NCBI GenBank assembly: GCA_946406115.1
Contig: OX291540.1
Coordinates: 4,398,563-4,462,562, forward strand
Direction of reading: 5' to 3'
From: Apoda limacodes
Lineage: Eukaryota; Arthropoda; Insecta; Lepidoptera; Limacodidae
DNA length: 64,000 nucleotides
The notes under the pieces are model-generated. The model saw only the letters and a program-made list of their open reading frames with translations. It did not search any database and was not told where the DNA came from. A program made the translations under genes and the position numbers. Of the stretch, positions 22,156 through 32,689 are shown piece by piece (within the stretch, counting starts at the first letter, position 1; the number at the start of each line of letters is the position of its first letter).

Positions 22156-23934
22156 TTACGAAAATTTAAATGAAGTAGTTTTTATGAATAAGTTATTCCT
22201 ATTTCTCTGTTTCATCTTAATATCAGTGTCCATCAATATATCTTTACCATTACTGTATTGCAAATTCACATATTCTGAATGCAATATTTTAGGAATAACA
22301 CCTGTGTCACACAATTTCTTGAGATCATTGTATTTGCTTTTGGTTACAAGTAATGATGATTTATATTTGGCATTAAGCAGTTTTAGTGTGGTAAAAATGG
22401 TTATTGATTCTTCTTCCGCATCATCTTTCATGCTGTATTTGATCATAATATTTGGGGTAGACTTTTTAAACGTTGCCAATCGTATCTTGCTTATTTTACC
22501 AAGATTATCTATTAAAATACTTCTCTGCAAATTCCTCGCAATTTTTAAAGTCATCGTGGGTAAGTGCTTCCACATTATAAGGCCCTGGCTCTCTTCTAGC
22601 TACCTGGCATATAGTCAACCACTGTGATGGAGTATTGTATTGCGAACAGAACTTTCAATCGTAGAATTTATGCTGTCTTTGGTCATTTCTGTGTGTCCAG
22701 GAAACAAATAATTCATCTGAATTGTTTCCAAATTTTTCGAAACTAGCAGTGCATTGTGGACTGCTGCGAGCACTAATTTGTTTTTATTTTGTCCAAGACA
22801 CGAATCTGAATACAAAATCAATGTTTTGACAGTGCCTCGTTGATAAGAGGTATCTATATATTTATTTAGTATTGTTGCTATTTCGTTACCACCCGTCTTT
22901 CCTTCTGCTTCTCCCCAAACATAGGAATAACCATTTCTTGTTACGCTTTCATAAAAACACAAATTATAAACCGTGTATTTTCAGGCAAGCTCCAGTAATA
23001 ATTTAATATACCTCTCCTTTTCTCTTCACTTACATTTTTGCAATATTTTTTTTTCCACTCAAGGATTTGCTTGTAATTCTTTTGCTCTAGCTAATAAACC
23101 ATCTTTTTTTTGGATTCTTTGCCGCTTCGTTTCGCTTTTTTATTTAATTTCCTCTTATTTATTTTCTTCTTCCTCACGTTATCATCGCCTACTAAGTCTT
23201 CTTGTGATCCTTTTTTATTTTTTTTCTCTTTCTTCTTGGTCAACGTTGAACTAGAAGTTGATTCATCATCAGTTTCCTTTCATGAAGTTGAATCCCAAAA
23301 AAATTCTTCCTCTTCAGACAGAAAATCCACATTACTTTTATTTATTGTAACTTCTCGTCGTTTTCATCTTTTCAGATTAGGTATTTCGACATGGTCTTTT
23401 TCAAGAAGTTCTACATCATCGTCTTTTTCTGGAGGTGCTACGCTATCATCTTTTTCAGAAGGTGCATCGGCATTGTTCTGCTTAGAAAGTACTACGTCAA
23501 TATCTTTTTCAGGAGGTGCTAATTTATCTTTCTTTTTAGGCGCTGTTACGTTACTATCTTTTTCAGGAGGTGCTACGTCATCGCTAAATGAAGGTTAATT
23601 TATTTCCTCTGTATTCCCATCTTCTGAGGATTTTCTTAATGCTTCCATCGCTGTCTCTGGTATTACTTCTCTGATTGATGGTGTAAGACGCTGGTTTCTT
23701 TCAGTTTCGTTTCTTTTTTGCTGTTGAATATCTTTATTTTTTACAGAGTTAACTTGTACCAAGATTTTCCGATATTGTAGTTCCTTGTTCTGTTGTGGCC
23801 ATTTTTTCTGTTGTATCTTTAATATCATCATGTAAAGTCTAAAACGTAAAATGTAATTATTTTTAAAAAATGTACTGAGATAACATGAACACTGATTTGA
23901 TTTCTTTGAAAACATTCTATTCTTTTTTCTTTTT

Positions 23935-24182
23935 TATACCAATAAGGTGGCAAACAAGCCTACGGTCCACCTGATGGTAAGCGGTCACCGTAGCCTATGG
24001 TCGCTTGTAACACCAGGGGCATCACTCGCGCGTTGCCGAACCTTCAGAAAACTAATAACTTCTCTTTTGAAGAACCCCATACTATAGTCCTTAGAGAAAA
24101 CCTTGGCAGGGAGCTCATTCCACATCCCAAGCTTTCGCGGGATGAAGTTTCTCTAAAACCATTTCGATTCCAAAGTATTCAA
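23935..24182 (+). repeat. Dispersed lepidopteran repeat (GTGGCAAACAAG family)
   Basis: It starts ACCAATAAGGTGGCAAACAAG and contains ACCTGATGGTAAGCGGTCACCG, CACTCGCGCGTTGCCGA and CATCCCAAGCTTTCGCGGGA. Copies of the same text lie at 50555 and 51355, with a decayed one at 10362. It is inserted into the transposase-like pseudogene. It is probably the 3' part of a non-LTR element or a SINE. Confidence 0.7.
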
Positions 24183-24304
24183 GCACGTACCTCTTATTCG
24201 ATTCTTGTTTTTTAAAAAATTATAAGTTTGCTTGTTATCGTTGTCTCGTAATACTTCATGTCCTATTTTCGTTAAAGGATTTTTTTTTCCTTTTACCACT
24301 TGCA

Positions 24305-24353
24305 ATTCATCTGCCGCATCAGACATATCAAATGTCTGATGCGGCAGATGAAT
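24305..24353. repeat. 22-bp perfect foldback with 5-nt loop
   Basis: ATTCATCTGCCGCATCAGAC.. (24305-24326) and its exact complement (24332-24353) are separated by only ATCAA. One arm on the minus strand encodes the presumed start (MSDAADEL) of the transposase-like pseudogene. The perfection suggests a recent inverted duplication. Confidence 0.9.
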
Positions 24354-24391
24354 ATCAAATTTGTTCAAGAATAAGAGTTGAGTCACCATTA

Positions 24392-24555
24392 GGTATGGAT
24401 TTCAGGTACGGGCTAAAATGTTTTAAGCGACATCAAAAAAAGATTATAGGTGCAGGCTAAATGTTTTAATTGACATCAAGAATGGATTTCAGGTGCGGGC
24501 AAAATGTTTTAAGCAACATTAAAAATGGATTTGAAATGCAGGCATAACGATTCAA
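24392..24555 (+). repeat. Minisatellite, ~55-60-bp unit, about three copies
   Basis: The units contain ATGGATTTCAGGTRCGGGC followed by AAAATGTTTTAAGCRACAT, repeated at about 24397, 24435 (diverged), 24483 and 24525 (partial). These are directly visible imperfect tandem copies. Confidence 0.7.
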
Positions 24556-24604
24556 ACGCCCTAGATGACGTAATTCATGTTAGAAAAAACTGCTTAAGTC
24601 GAAA

Positions 24605-24830
24605 TTTCAAATTCAAATTCAATATAATTTATTCAGTTTAGGCTACAATAATTGAGCACTTATGAATGTCACTACGCCATCGGTTCGTAAGTCTACAGGG
24701 CGGGAGACCTTGTTCTGAGAAGAACCGGCAAGAAACTCAGCAAGGGCATTTCTTTTCTCCCTTTCTCTTACAGCGTCCAATTAAAATATTGGAAAATGCC
24801 CTCCCTATCATAAAAGGACACTTTCCATTA
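24605..24830 (-). mobile_element. LINE 3' tail fragment, minus strand
   Basis: This has the same tail architecture as at 10737 and 40800 but inverted: TTCAAATTCAA...TTTATTCAG at the left, then GAGCACTTATGAATGTCA, and GAAGAACCGGCAAGAAACTCAGCA near 24720. It is a 5'-truncated non-LTR insertion. Confidence 0.6.
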
Positions 24831-26029
24831 CAAACATAAAAAAAACATGAAATATAAAGCACAAGCACAACATAAAAAAGTAACTAATATAAACAAAAGA
24901 CAGTTTATGTATTCATCACTAAGAAATAATCAATGTCTTACAGTATTAATAAACAAAACAAAAAAGTAAGACTAAATACTAAGAATACAAAGAAGTTTGC
25001 AAAAATTACAAAATATCATGTCTGTATGAAGTCCATCTTCTCCGAAAGTTTATAGATTTTGTGTCGCATCAATCAAATCAGACTCAAAATACACCTCAAC
25101 TTACTAATTTTTCAAGAGACAAAAAAGTGCTCAGATCGCCACGAAACCGAAATCAGACGACGCAGAAAAATCTTGCAATTCCGAATATGTATATAACTCT
25201 CGGCCAAAAATGACGCTTAATACAAATCGCCCGTGAACCCTCGATAATATAATAATAAATGTTATAAATGCAAAAGTAAATCTGTCTGTTACCTTTTCAC
25301 ACTGAAACCGCTGTACTGATCAAGATGAAATTTAGCATGCAGATAGTTTTGAGTCCCGGGAAAGGACACAAGCTACTTGAAAACGGCAAGTATCGTCCGG
25401 TCGTCGTCCCGTCCCCCCCCCCATAATTGAGGAGTTACCGTTGGAATCCTACACCGATGACCGAATACTAAGAATTCAAAGAAATTTGCAAGAGCAGCCT
25501 CTACAGGCGGCACCAAGTATCAAGTATAGCGCATGAATCAGCCATCGCTTCGCTCAGCAATGTTTTAGCGAACGGAACGAACCGACGCACATGCCACCAC
25601 CGCAGAGACATTTTGAGAGGGCATGACACACTCAAGCAACTCCAATAAAACTTCGATTGTATTATTTACAATATGTGTAGTAGAAGAACAAAATATAAAT
25701 CCGATTCATGTTTACACACACAAGTTTACATTTAACATCACACGGCGAACACACGTACTCTGAATTGAAAACTGTTTTATAGTTGCTTTTGAAAACATTT
25801 AGATAAGAGGTGAAGATTGGAAGGTCAAAAGCATTTACTAAATTATCAAATTTCTTACAATAATATTACTAAATAAATATATAAATACATACACAAGGCC
25901 ACACATAAATAAATATAAAACACAAACAGTGTATCAAAAATTGTTACTACTAGAAAAAATATACATATATGTACAAACTTACATAGGTAGAAGTAGATAC
26001 CATAAGCAACAACCGTCTCATGATACAGT
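24831..26029. other. Spacer with one dispersed repeat
   Basis: About 25245-25430 carries text of the type AATGTTATAAATGCAAAAGT, ACCGCTGTACTGATCAAGATGAAATT and GCATGCAGATAG, a very common lepidopteran interspersed repeat, followed by a C-run (25408-25420). The rest is unrecognised. Confidence 0.45.
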
Positions 26030-28910
26030 ATAGGGACAATGGGCTGAGATTTTTATCGACACCGGAGCCAATATATAGGTAATCACAGCAGACAAATTGT
26101 TGAGTAAAAAAAGTAGGCCATACGAATACGGAAAACTTTACGCAGCAAACGGTACCAAAATTCGAACATACGGAACAAAAACTTTAATACTAAATTTAAA
26201 TTTACAACGCGCTTTTCGCTGGACGTTCGTTATAGCTGACGTCAGTCAACCTATCAAAGGCGCGGATTTTATAACACATTACAATTTTTAAGTCGACTTA
26301 GCAAATCGCTGGCTCATTGACCAAGTAACTAGGCAACAGGTTGCAGCTTATATAATACAATGTGATGGTTCTTCAATAAACATGGTATCCGCGGACCATC
26401 GCTACTATGATTTACTTAGTCGTTTTCCGGATATAACAAAGCCAGTGTGCTTTAAAGAACACTCTTGTCATTCGGTAGGACATCACATAGTAACCAAAGG
26501 AGTACCCGTTTTTGCAAAAGCCAGACCTCTGCCACCGGAAAGGCATAAAGCGGTAAAAAAGGAATTTCAAATAATGCAAGTAATAGGAATTTGTAGGCCA
26601 TCCAAAGGGGAATCGGCCAGTCCCTTACATGCACTTACATACATTGCACCGGAGGACAAAGAGAAAACCGCAATAATCACATCCTTTGGCTTATTTCAAT
26701 TTCCAAAACTAGGGTTCGGTTTCCGCAATGGGGCTCAGATGTTCCAAAGATTCATGAACCTCACGGTAATCCCCCTTGGATTAAGAGAACAACAGGCTAA
26801 CAAATATAAACAGTCTAACACAGAAGAAGACGAAAGCTACGACAGCGACTTCTATTTATGTTACTTAGATGACGTAATAATAGCCAGTAGCAGCGAAGTG
26901 GAACATAGAAAACACTTAGAAACAATTTTTGAAAGATTCCAGGATGCGGTATAACAATTAACTTATCAAAGTGCAACTTTGGGCAGAAAAGTATAGAATT
27001 TTTGGAATACCAAGTCACATCGGAAGATATTAAGCCAGTGCAACATAAAATCCAGGCTGTAAATGACTTCCCGAAACCTAAAACGATCGATTAATTAAGA
27101 AGATTTTTAGATATTTTAAATTTCTATCGATCGCAAATCCCATATGTCGCACAAAAACAAGCTAAATTGGAAAAGTTTTTACATAGCAGGAAGAAAAAAG
27201 ATAAAACCGCAATAAAATGGACTAACGAGGCAGACGAAGCCTTTTAAAAATGCAAGCAAGGACTATGTGACACAGCCTCATTAACCTACCCGTCAGCAGA
27301 GCCAATATATGTAGGAGCGGTATTACAAAAGCTAAAAGCAGGAAAATGGCAGCCACTGGGATATTTTTCAAAAAAGTTAAACGTGGCACAAAAAAAAACA
27401 GTACCTACCTATGACAGATAGCTGTTAGCGATCTACTTAGCAACACAGCACTACATTACATTATAAAAGCTCGAGAATTTACTGTCTGCACCGACCATAA
27501 GCCATTGATTTATGCATTTGCAAAGAAAAATACCGAAAAGAAACTCCTAGGCGAGTTAGGCAACTTATGTATAAAGGCGAATTTACGGCTGACATACAGT
27601 ATGAAAAAGCAAAATTAAATGTACCAGCGGATTGATTGAGCAGGATGGAAACAATACCATGTTCTGCGACAATAGACTATGAGAAGCTCGCTAAGACACA
27701 GAAAAACGATAAGGAGCTAAACGAGTTACTCACTTCACAAAACTCGTAATACCAGGTACAGATATAATGGAAATGTGCAAAACATCAACTTCAGTTGCCA
27801 GACCATACCTACCACAGGAATTTAGAAATAAAGCATTCCAAAGTATACACAATATAAGTCATCCAAGTATAAGAGCTACACGCAAGCTAGTCAGTAATAG
27901 ATACTTTTGGCCACGCATGAATACAGACATAGGGAAATGGACCAAAACCTGTATTCCGTGCCAAAAAAGTAAAATATACAGGCATAATAAATAACCACTA
28001 GAAAAGTTTTCACAATGTAATAGATGGGAACACATACATACTGACAAAGTGGGCTCACTACCTATTTCTAAGGATGAGTACAGATACCTACTCACAATAG
28101 TTGATAGAACAACTGGGTGGCTAGAAGCGATTCCAATGAAGGACATCATGGCCTGCACAGTAGCCAAAAACTTATACGAAAATTGGATATTACGATTTGG
28201 CACACCCTTGCGTATTACGACAGATTAAGGAAGACAGTTCGAAATCGGACTAGTCGCACAGCTGATGAAGTTCTTAGGGGTAGAAAGAAACAGGTGTACA
28301 GCCTGGAACCCAAAAGCAAACGGGATTAACGAGCGACCCCACATAACCCTAAAAGCAGCATTAATGGCAGAATTGGAACGCTAAGAAGCGACACAGGTGT
28401 CAGCGCAGTAGAATTAACGTACGAAACCTCGTTTAAGTTACCCAGGGATTTTTACAATACAAAACCTGAGGGTAATTATGAGCCACACCAGTACGTTAAA
28501 AAATTGCGGAATACTACAAAAACGTTCAAAAGACCGTCCACTATACATAAAGAGTAAAAAAAGGTATTTGTACACACTGACCTCCATAACACTAAATACG
28601 TTTTTATCAGAATGACGTAAGAAAATCATTAGAGAAGCCTTACGAGGGACCATTTTTAGTTAGAGCAAGTATGAAAAATACTTTGACGTAACATTGACAG
28701 GCAGAACCCCGCGCATTTCTATAGACAGTCTCAAACCGGCATACGTGATTACTGACGAACCTATTCCATTCCAAAGTAGTCATAAAAATATAACTAATTA
28801 TAGCAGTAATATCAATAGTGCGCACAAAGAAAATGTCAAACAGCAAAAAGTATACGTTACAAGAAGCGGTCGAGTATTGAAACCAAATATAAGATTTTGC
28901 CAATAATAAA
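26030..28910 (+). pseudogene. Ty3/gypsy pol (protease, RT, RNase H, integrase), decayed
   Basis: An old endogenous LTR-retrotransposon pol. The domain order is: aspartic protease (DTGAN at about 26060, GADFITHYNF at 26260), the RT start (about 26490-26640), RT palm with YLDDVIIAS (about 26860), RNase H (TDHKPLIYA near 27490), integrase zinc-binding His2Cys2 (HNISHPS...C..C, 27860-27970) and integrase core (28020-28330). It ends in an RSGRVLKP tail at about 28900. Between HALTY and IAPEDKEK (about 26640) the RT block with the first catalytic Asp is deleted. In-frame stops occur throughout (26077, 26289, 27093, 27244, 28227, 28381). No envelope gene is seen between integrase and LTR. The 3' LTR follows within 25 bp. 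Confidence 0.88.
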
Positions 28911-28924
28911 AATAATCAAATTAA

Positions 28925-29869
28925 TTAAACTATTATAACGGAACGAACGTTTCCGGTGGTCCGTCTCCGGTAAAGGACCGGATGATGTAGGAAACGGTAG
29001 GAGTTTCTAGGCATCCATTCTTAGGTCCATTACCGGTGTCGTGTTTGTTTGAATATCGAGATCAAAAGAGTCTCGATAGGTTGTGACATTTTCATGCTTT
29101 GACACAATCAGTCTTAACGTTCTTGCCCTCTACTCTAAAATATCTACTTGATTTTTATTTAAAGTTGAACATTTCCAGCTATCTACTAAGCTGTGACTCT
29201 ATTGCTACTTCTACTTCTACTTCTTATTACCAGTAAAAAAAACCGGAGTGTTGATAGGTATTTGTGCTCTTGTTACTGTGTTGTGATCGTGTGTTAAATA
29301 GGTATGTACCAATTATATTTTTATTTGCATCTAGCACGACGGTTTTTCGTTTGGGTTACGTCTTATATCTTCGGATATAACCACTACTCTTCGCGGCTAC
29401 TGCGAAGGCCGGTGCGCGTCAGCCTGTAAGCGGCGTTTGCACTGAGGGAGGCCAGGAGTCCTTTAGACTCCAAATCCTCGGCCTGCCTGGAGTACCCTGT
29501 GCTCCAAATCCTCGGCCTGTGCGGTAGCGGTGCTTCAGCATGAACACCGCTCCACAGAGAGGCTACGGGGCGAACTGCGTTCACGTGCAACCTTGCATTG
29601 TGCCAGCCACGTGCGGCCTTACATTGTGCCTGCCACGTGTGGCCTATATTACATCACTCACTACACGTCGATAGGTCACTTAAATTCAGTCCCGTCCGCG
29701 TCTACTTACTGCGGTGACGGAGACCTGCGGGGTGTCCTCCACATGCAAGATCCCTAATCGGGCTCTAGGCCGAAGAAACTCTTTTTGTTTATCTCTAATA
29801 AAGGCTTGAAAACTATACACTTTGAACTCTGTGTAGGCAGGCTTGCGTTTTCTCAGTCTTTCTATTTCA
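28925..29869 (+). repeat. 3' LTR of the Ty3/gypsy element
   Basis: It begins shortly after pol near CTATTATAACGGAACGAACG and ends near TTTCTATTTCA. It includes duplicated CTCCAAATCCTCGGCCTG motifs (29466 and 29501), GC-rich CACGTGCGGCC repeats, CGGGCTCTAGGCCGAAGA (29758), and an AATAAAG signal (29799) followed by CTGTGTAGGCAGGCTTGCG. The inverted copy at 19735-20620 and the end piece at 19095 define its extent. The exact TG start was not identified. Confidence 0.78.
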
Positions 29870-30321
29870 TGTAAAATATAGAATATTTTAATATTTTTGT
29901 AAGTATTTTTTTATTATTCGGTATAGCAATATTGATAAATTATAATTATAGTATTCTAAAAATAGTCTAAAGAAAATTTTTTTGGTAGTCCTTTAAAAAA
30001 AACTAGGGATCCCAAATAGGATTCCGGATTTAATAAACACTAGCTGATAGGAGAGGTATTTTCTTCTAGTAAAATAGTAAATCAAACTTAGAAACCAGTA
30101 AAAAGTACCTAAAAACAAAATGATCAAAGATAAAAGTAAAAAAAATATTTATTAAATAGTAGAAATTTATTAAAGTATGTAAAATAGGAAATGTAAAAAT
30201 AAAAAAAAAGATAATAGATCACACATAAAAGTAAGGCAGGAAAAGCCTCGATTGCAGGAACGCCACGCTGAGTTAACTGTTCGTTTATCCAACGGCTATC
30301 ACAACGTCTGTAGCTTATATA
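29870..30321. other. Spacer, nothing recognised
   Basis: AT-rich DNA between the LTR and the MITE. There is no gene motif. The last ~80 bp (about 30240-30320) is GC-richer and may belong to an older repeat that received the MITE. Confidence 0.4.
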
Positions 30322-31240
30322 GGGGAGAGTTGGGTAATACCCCGCGGTTGAAAATTCCGCGCCCCTCGGTTTCTTTGAAACAGTCAACAAAACGCGCCTG
30401 CAATATAAGTAAAATCATAGCTTTATGTACCCCCTACCCTGCTCGAGCACCGCCAACTGCCGCCGAGTATCCAGAGAGCAAGGCCACGAGCTTGCAGGTT
30501 TTCCGCGCGATCGCTATATTTTTTTGGGTGATTTCAATAAGAGGTGAGTCAATGAATATTTCACACTCAGTAATAAATTATACTCATTTATAGGGTAAAA
30601 ATAATGTAAAACTTATGTGTAGAATAATTTTAAATTAATCCTTTGAGTTTGTTTATGTTTTTGAGGTTACAAAATAAAATGATCTTGTTTGATAATGCCG
30701 CGCGTAGGGCGCGTTGACATTATGCCCAGCTATATAGTATGGTTGTGATTATTATAAATCTCTGAAAGAATATGTAAGTATATTATTCTTATAAGTGTCA
30801 GTATTTATACCTAAGTAAAAGTACTAGATAATATAATATTTGTTTTCTTGTCTTGTCAATGTCAAATTGTCAATCACTTAGGTTAATACTAAACATTTTG
30901 TGAAATCTGGAGTCTGTACCTATTTCCAATTCGGTCTCCAGGGTTCCACTCTCTGACTGATACATTGTGTGATGCTTTTCGCAGTTTTATCAGACCCAGC
31001 AATTACCTACCTGGGGCACGATATTATCAGACCAGTTTGATAATAGTGCGCTTTCCCAATTTTTAATTATTCGCTCGAATTATTGTTTTTGTTTGTTTTT
31101 TGATAAATTTAAACGTTTTGTTCGTTAGTGTCGTCAGATAAATTCTCCACCTTCTATTATATTTCGTTTTTATTTTAACCCAACCTGAGCTTAGTTATAG
31201 GATAATTCCCTTAGGGGCTCGGTATTACCCAACTCTCCCC
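30322..31240. mobile_element. TA-flanked MITE with 20-bp perfect TIRs
   Basis: The ends are GGGGAGAGTTGGGTAATACC (30322-30341) and its exact reverse complement (31221-31240). TA lies immediately outside both ends (30320-30321 and 31241-31242), the target duplication expected of Tc1/mariner/pogo-type elements. At 919 bp with no recognisable transposase, it is non-autonomous. The TIR start GGGGAGA...GGGTA resembles that of the pogo-like element at 38448-40327. Confidence 0.85.
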
Positions 31241-31559
31241 TACAATTGAAGCGCTGCACCGATCCGGGCTTCTTAATTCAATAAAGTAAAACTTATATGC
31301 ACTTTATACTTTTATTTTTACATCTAATTTACAAGTATAAGAATAATAAGTTTACATAAGTATAAGAAATAAATATTATATTTAAAATATTTAAAAAGAG
31401 AAAATATTATAAGTATAAGAAGTTTACATAGCAAAAAGTAAAGATATTTTTGCCATAACAAAATTTGACCTTTGCACCGACGCTACTAGCAGACTATGCG
31501 TAATTTGTAACTACATAACACTTCGTAAACAACCAAAGAATTCAAAGCTCGATTACTTT
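31241..31559. other. Spacer, nothing recognised
   Basis: AT-rich, with no motif seen beyond a short run of AAGTATAAGAA-like repeats at 31330-31430. Confidence 0.4.
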
Positions 31560-31650
31560 AGACAGGTGGCTTAGAGGTTGGAACAGTTGATGATATTTCC
31601 ATATTCGTATGATATCCTGGGTTCAAATCCACATACGACTGGAGATAACT
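31560..31650 (+). repeat. tRNA-like SINE head (Pol III A and B boxes)
   Basis: TGGCTTAGAGG (31567-31577) fits the A-box consensus and GTTCAAATC (31621-31629) the B-box consensus, 43 bp apart. It does not fold as a proper tRNA, so this is a tRNA-derived SINE head rather than a tRNA gene. It ends only about 50 bp before the ORF1 start of the LINE at 31697. Confidence 0.55.
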
Positions 31651-31696
31651 TTTTGTTTAATTATTTAAGTAACTTCGAGTGTACAAGAAACAAATC

Positions 31697-32640
31697 ATGA
31701 CTAAATGTAGAGTTTGCACGTCAGCTTCAATAAAAACGCTGTACAGTTGTGACAAATGTGTCATCAAAATATGTGGTGATTGCTCGTAACTCAGACCTAC
31801 AGAAATAAGGGTTATGGAATTAAAAGAACGGGGCCTTAAATTTCTGATGTGGTGCAAAGATTGTAAAAAAGATATCTTTGAAGCTGAATCTTTAAACTCT
31901 AACATAAATGAATGGAACAATAAAATTAAAAAAAACACACAGCAATTACAAAAAGAAAATGTTTTATTAACAGAAAATGCAAAACAAGCCGAATTGGAAT
32001 ACGATAAAATGATGAAGGAAATCGATTTTCAAAAAGCTAAGTGCATAGAATTAGAATTGCAGAGTGAAAACTTACAAGAATAAATAAAAAAACTTGAGTT
32101 AGAATTAAAGACCAGGGATGATGACATAAATGAATGTGAACAAATATACAAAACAATAACTCCTTTTAAACAACACATCGATAAACTTAGATCTAATAAT
32201 GCATTTTTACAAAACCAACTAGATATTTATAAAACCAAAAAAAGTTTGGATTCCATAGATATAGAAAAACATAGTGGATCATACAGTAGCAAGAACGTTA
32301 TTGAAATAAATAATAAAGGCGAACAAAAGTCCAGCAAACAAAAATTGGCAATAATGAGTGAGAATAGTAAATTGTTATTACACTTTAAAAAACCTTTGGA
32401 AAAAAATTTGATTACTGTCATTACTTAAGAACAAACTCCGACAGTTTAAAACAAATAAGAGAAGCAGACAAAAATTGTAAAAAACTTATCACATGACGAC
32501 TTTTTTGTTGTGATGATTGGGCCATCACACTTCCTTCGTGCAGAAAATATTAATGTTTTAGTAGATAATATTGTCCTGCAACTTAATAATTACAGTTAAT
32601 ATACAAACATTATAATTTGTTTGCCTACCTATAGAATTGG
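31697..32640 (+). pseudogene. LINE ORF1-like protein, zinc-finger plus coiled coil, broken
   Basis: From the ATG at 31697 the frame reads a Cys-rich start (CRVC, CDKC, CGDC: a small zinc-finger or PHD-like module), then a long Lys/Glu/Gln-rich stretch typical of a coiled coil (31820-32240), then KLAIMSENSKLLLHF. A final segment has HDDFFVVMIG (about 32500). This architecture (zinc finger, coiled coil, then an SGNH-like esterase start) is known from ORF1 proteins of CR1/jockey-like LINEs. Stops at 31787, 32081 and 32426 break it. The RT of what is probably the same element follows at 32690. Confidence 0.6.
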
Positions 32641-32689
32641 TCACTATACAAAAATATTCAATAAAAGAGTCAAATTATTTTTCTGGGAA

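Larger units (their letters stand above)
22156..24390 (-). pseudogene. Degenerate transposase-like gene of unassigned family
   Basis: Read leftwards, a single broken coding region can be followed. It starts at about 24340 with MSDAADELQVV and is then interrupted by a dispersed repeat (23935-24182). It resumes at 23915-23595, followed by an acidic segment with repeated APPEKD units (23590-23390) and a Lys-rich segment (23250-23000). A better-conserved core follows (22962-22615) with YSYVWGEAEG, ILYSDSCLGQNKN and FPGHTEMTKDSINSTIE. The C-terminal region ends at 22156. The core motifs, with spaced Asp, His and Glu residues (SDSC, GHTEM, DS..S.IE), look like an RNase H-fold DDE nuclease used by insect transposons, but I cannot name the superfamily. 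Several frameshifts and stops inactivate it. Confidence 0.55.

Noticed and set aside
22049..22627. 192-codon plus-strand frame resembling a hydrophobic protein
   Set aside because: Antisense shadow of the minus-strand transposase-like pseudogene, which has recognisable motifs.
23110..23598. 162-codon plus-strand Ser/Phe-rich frame
   Set aside because: Antisense of the acidic APPEKD repeat region of the minus-strand pseudogene.
26030..29869. Intact endogenous retrovirus with envelope
   Set aside because: No envelope frame between integrase and LTR, many stops, and a deletion of the RT catalytic block.
31560..31650. True tRNA gene
   Set aside because: A and B boxes are present but I cannot fold acceptor and anticodon stems; fits a SINE head better.
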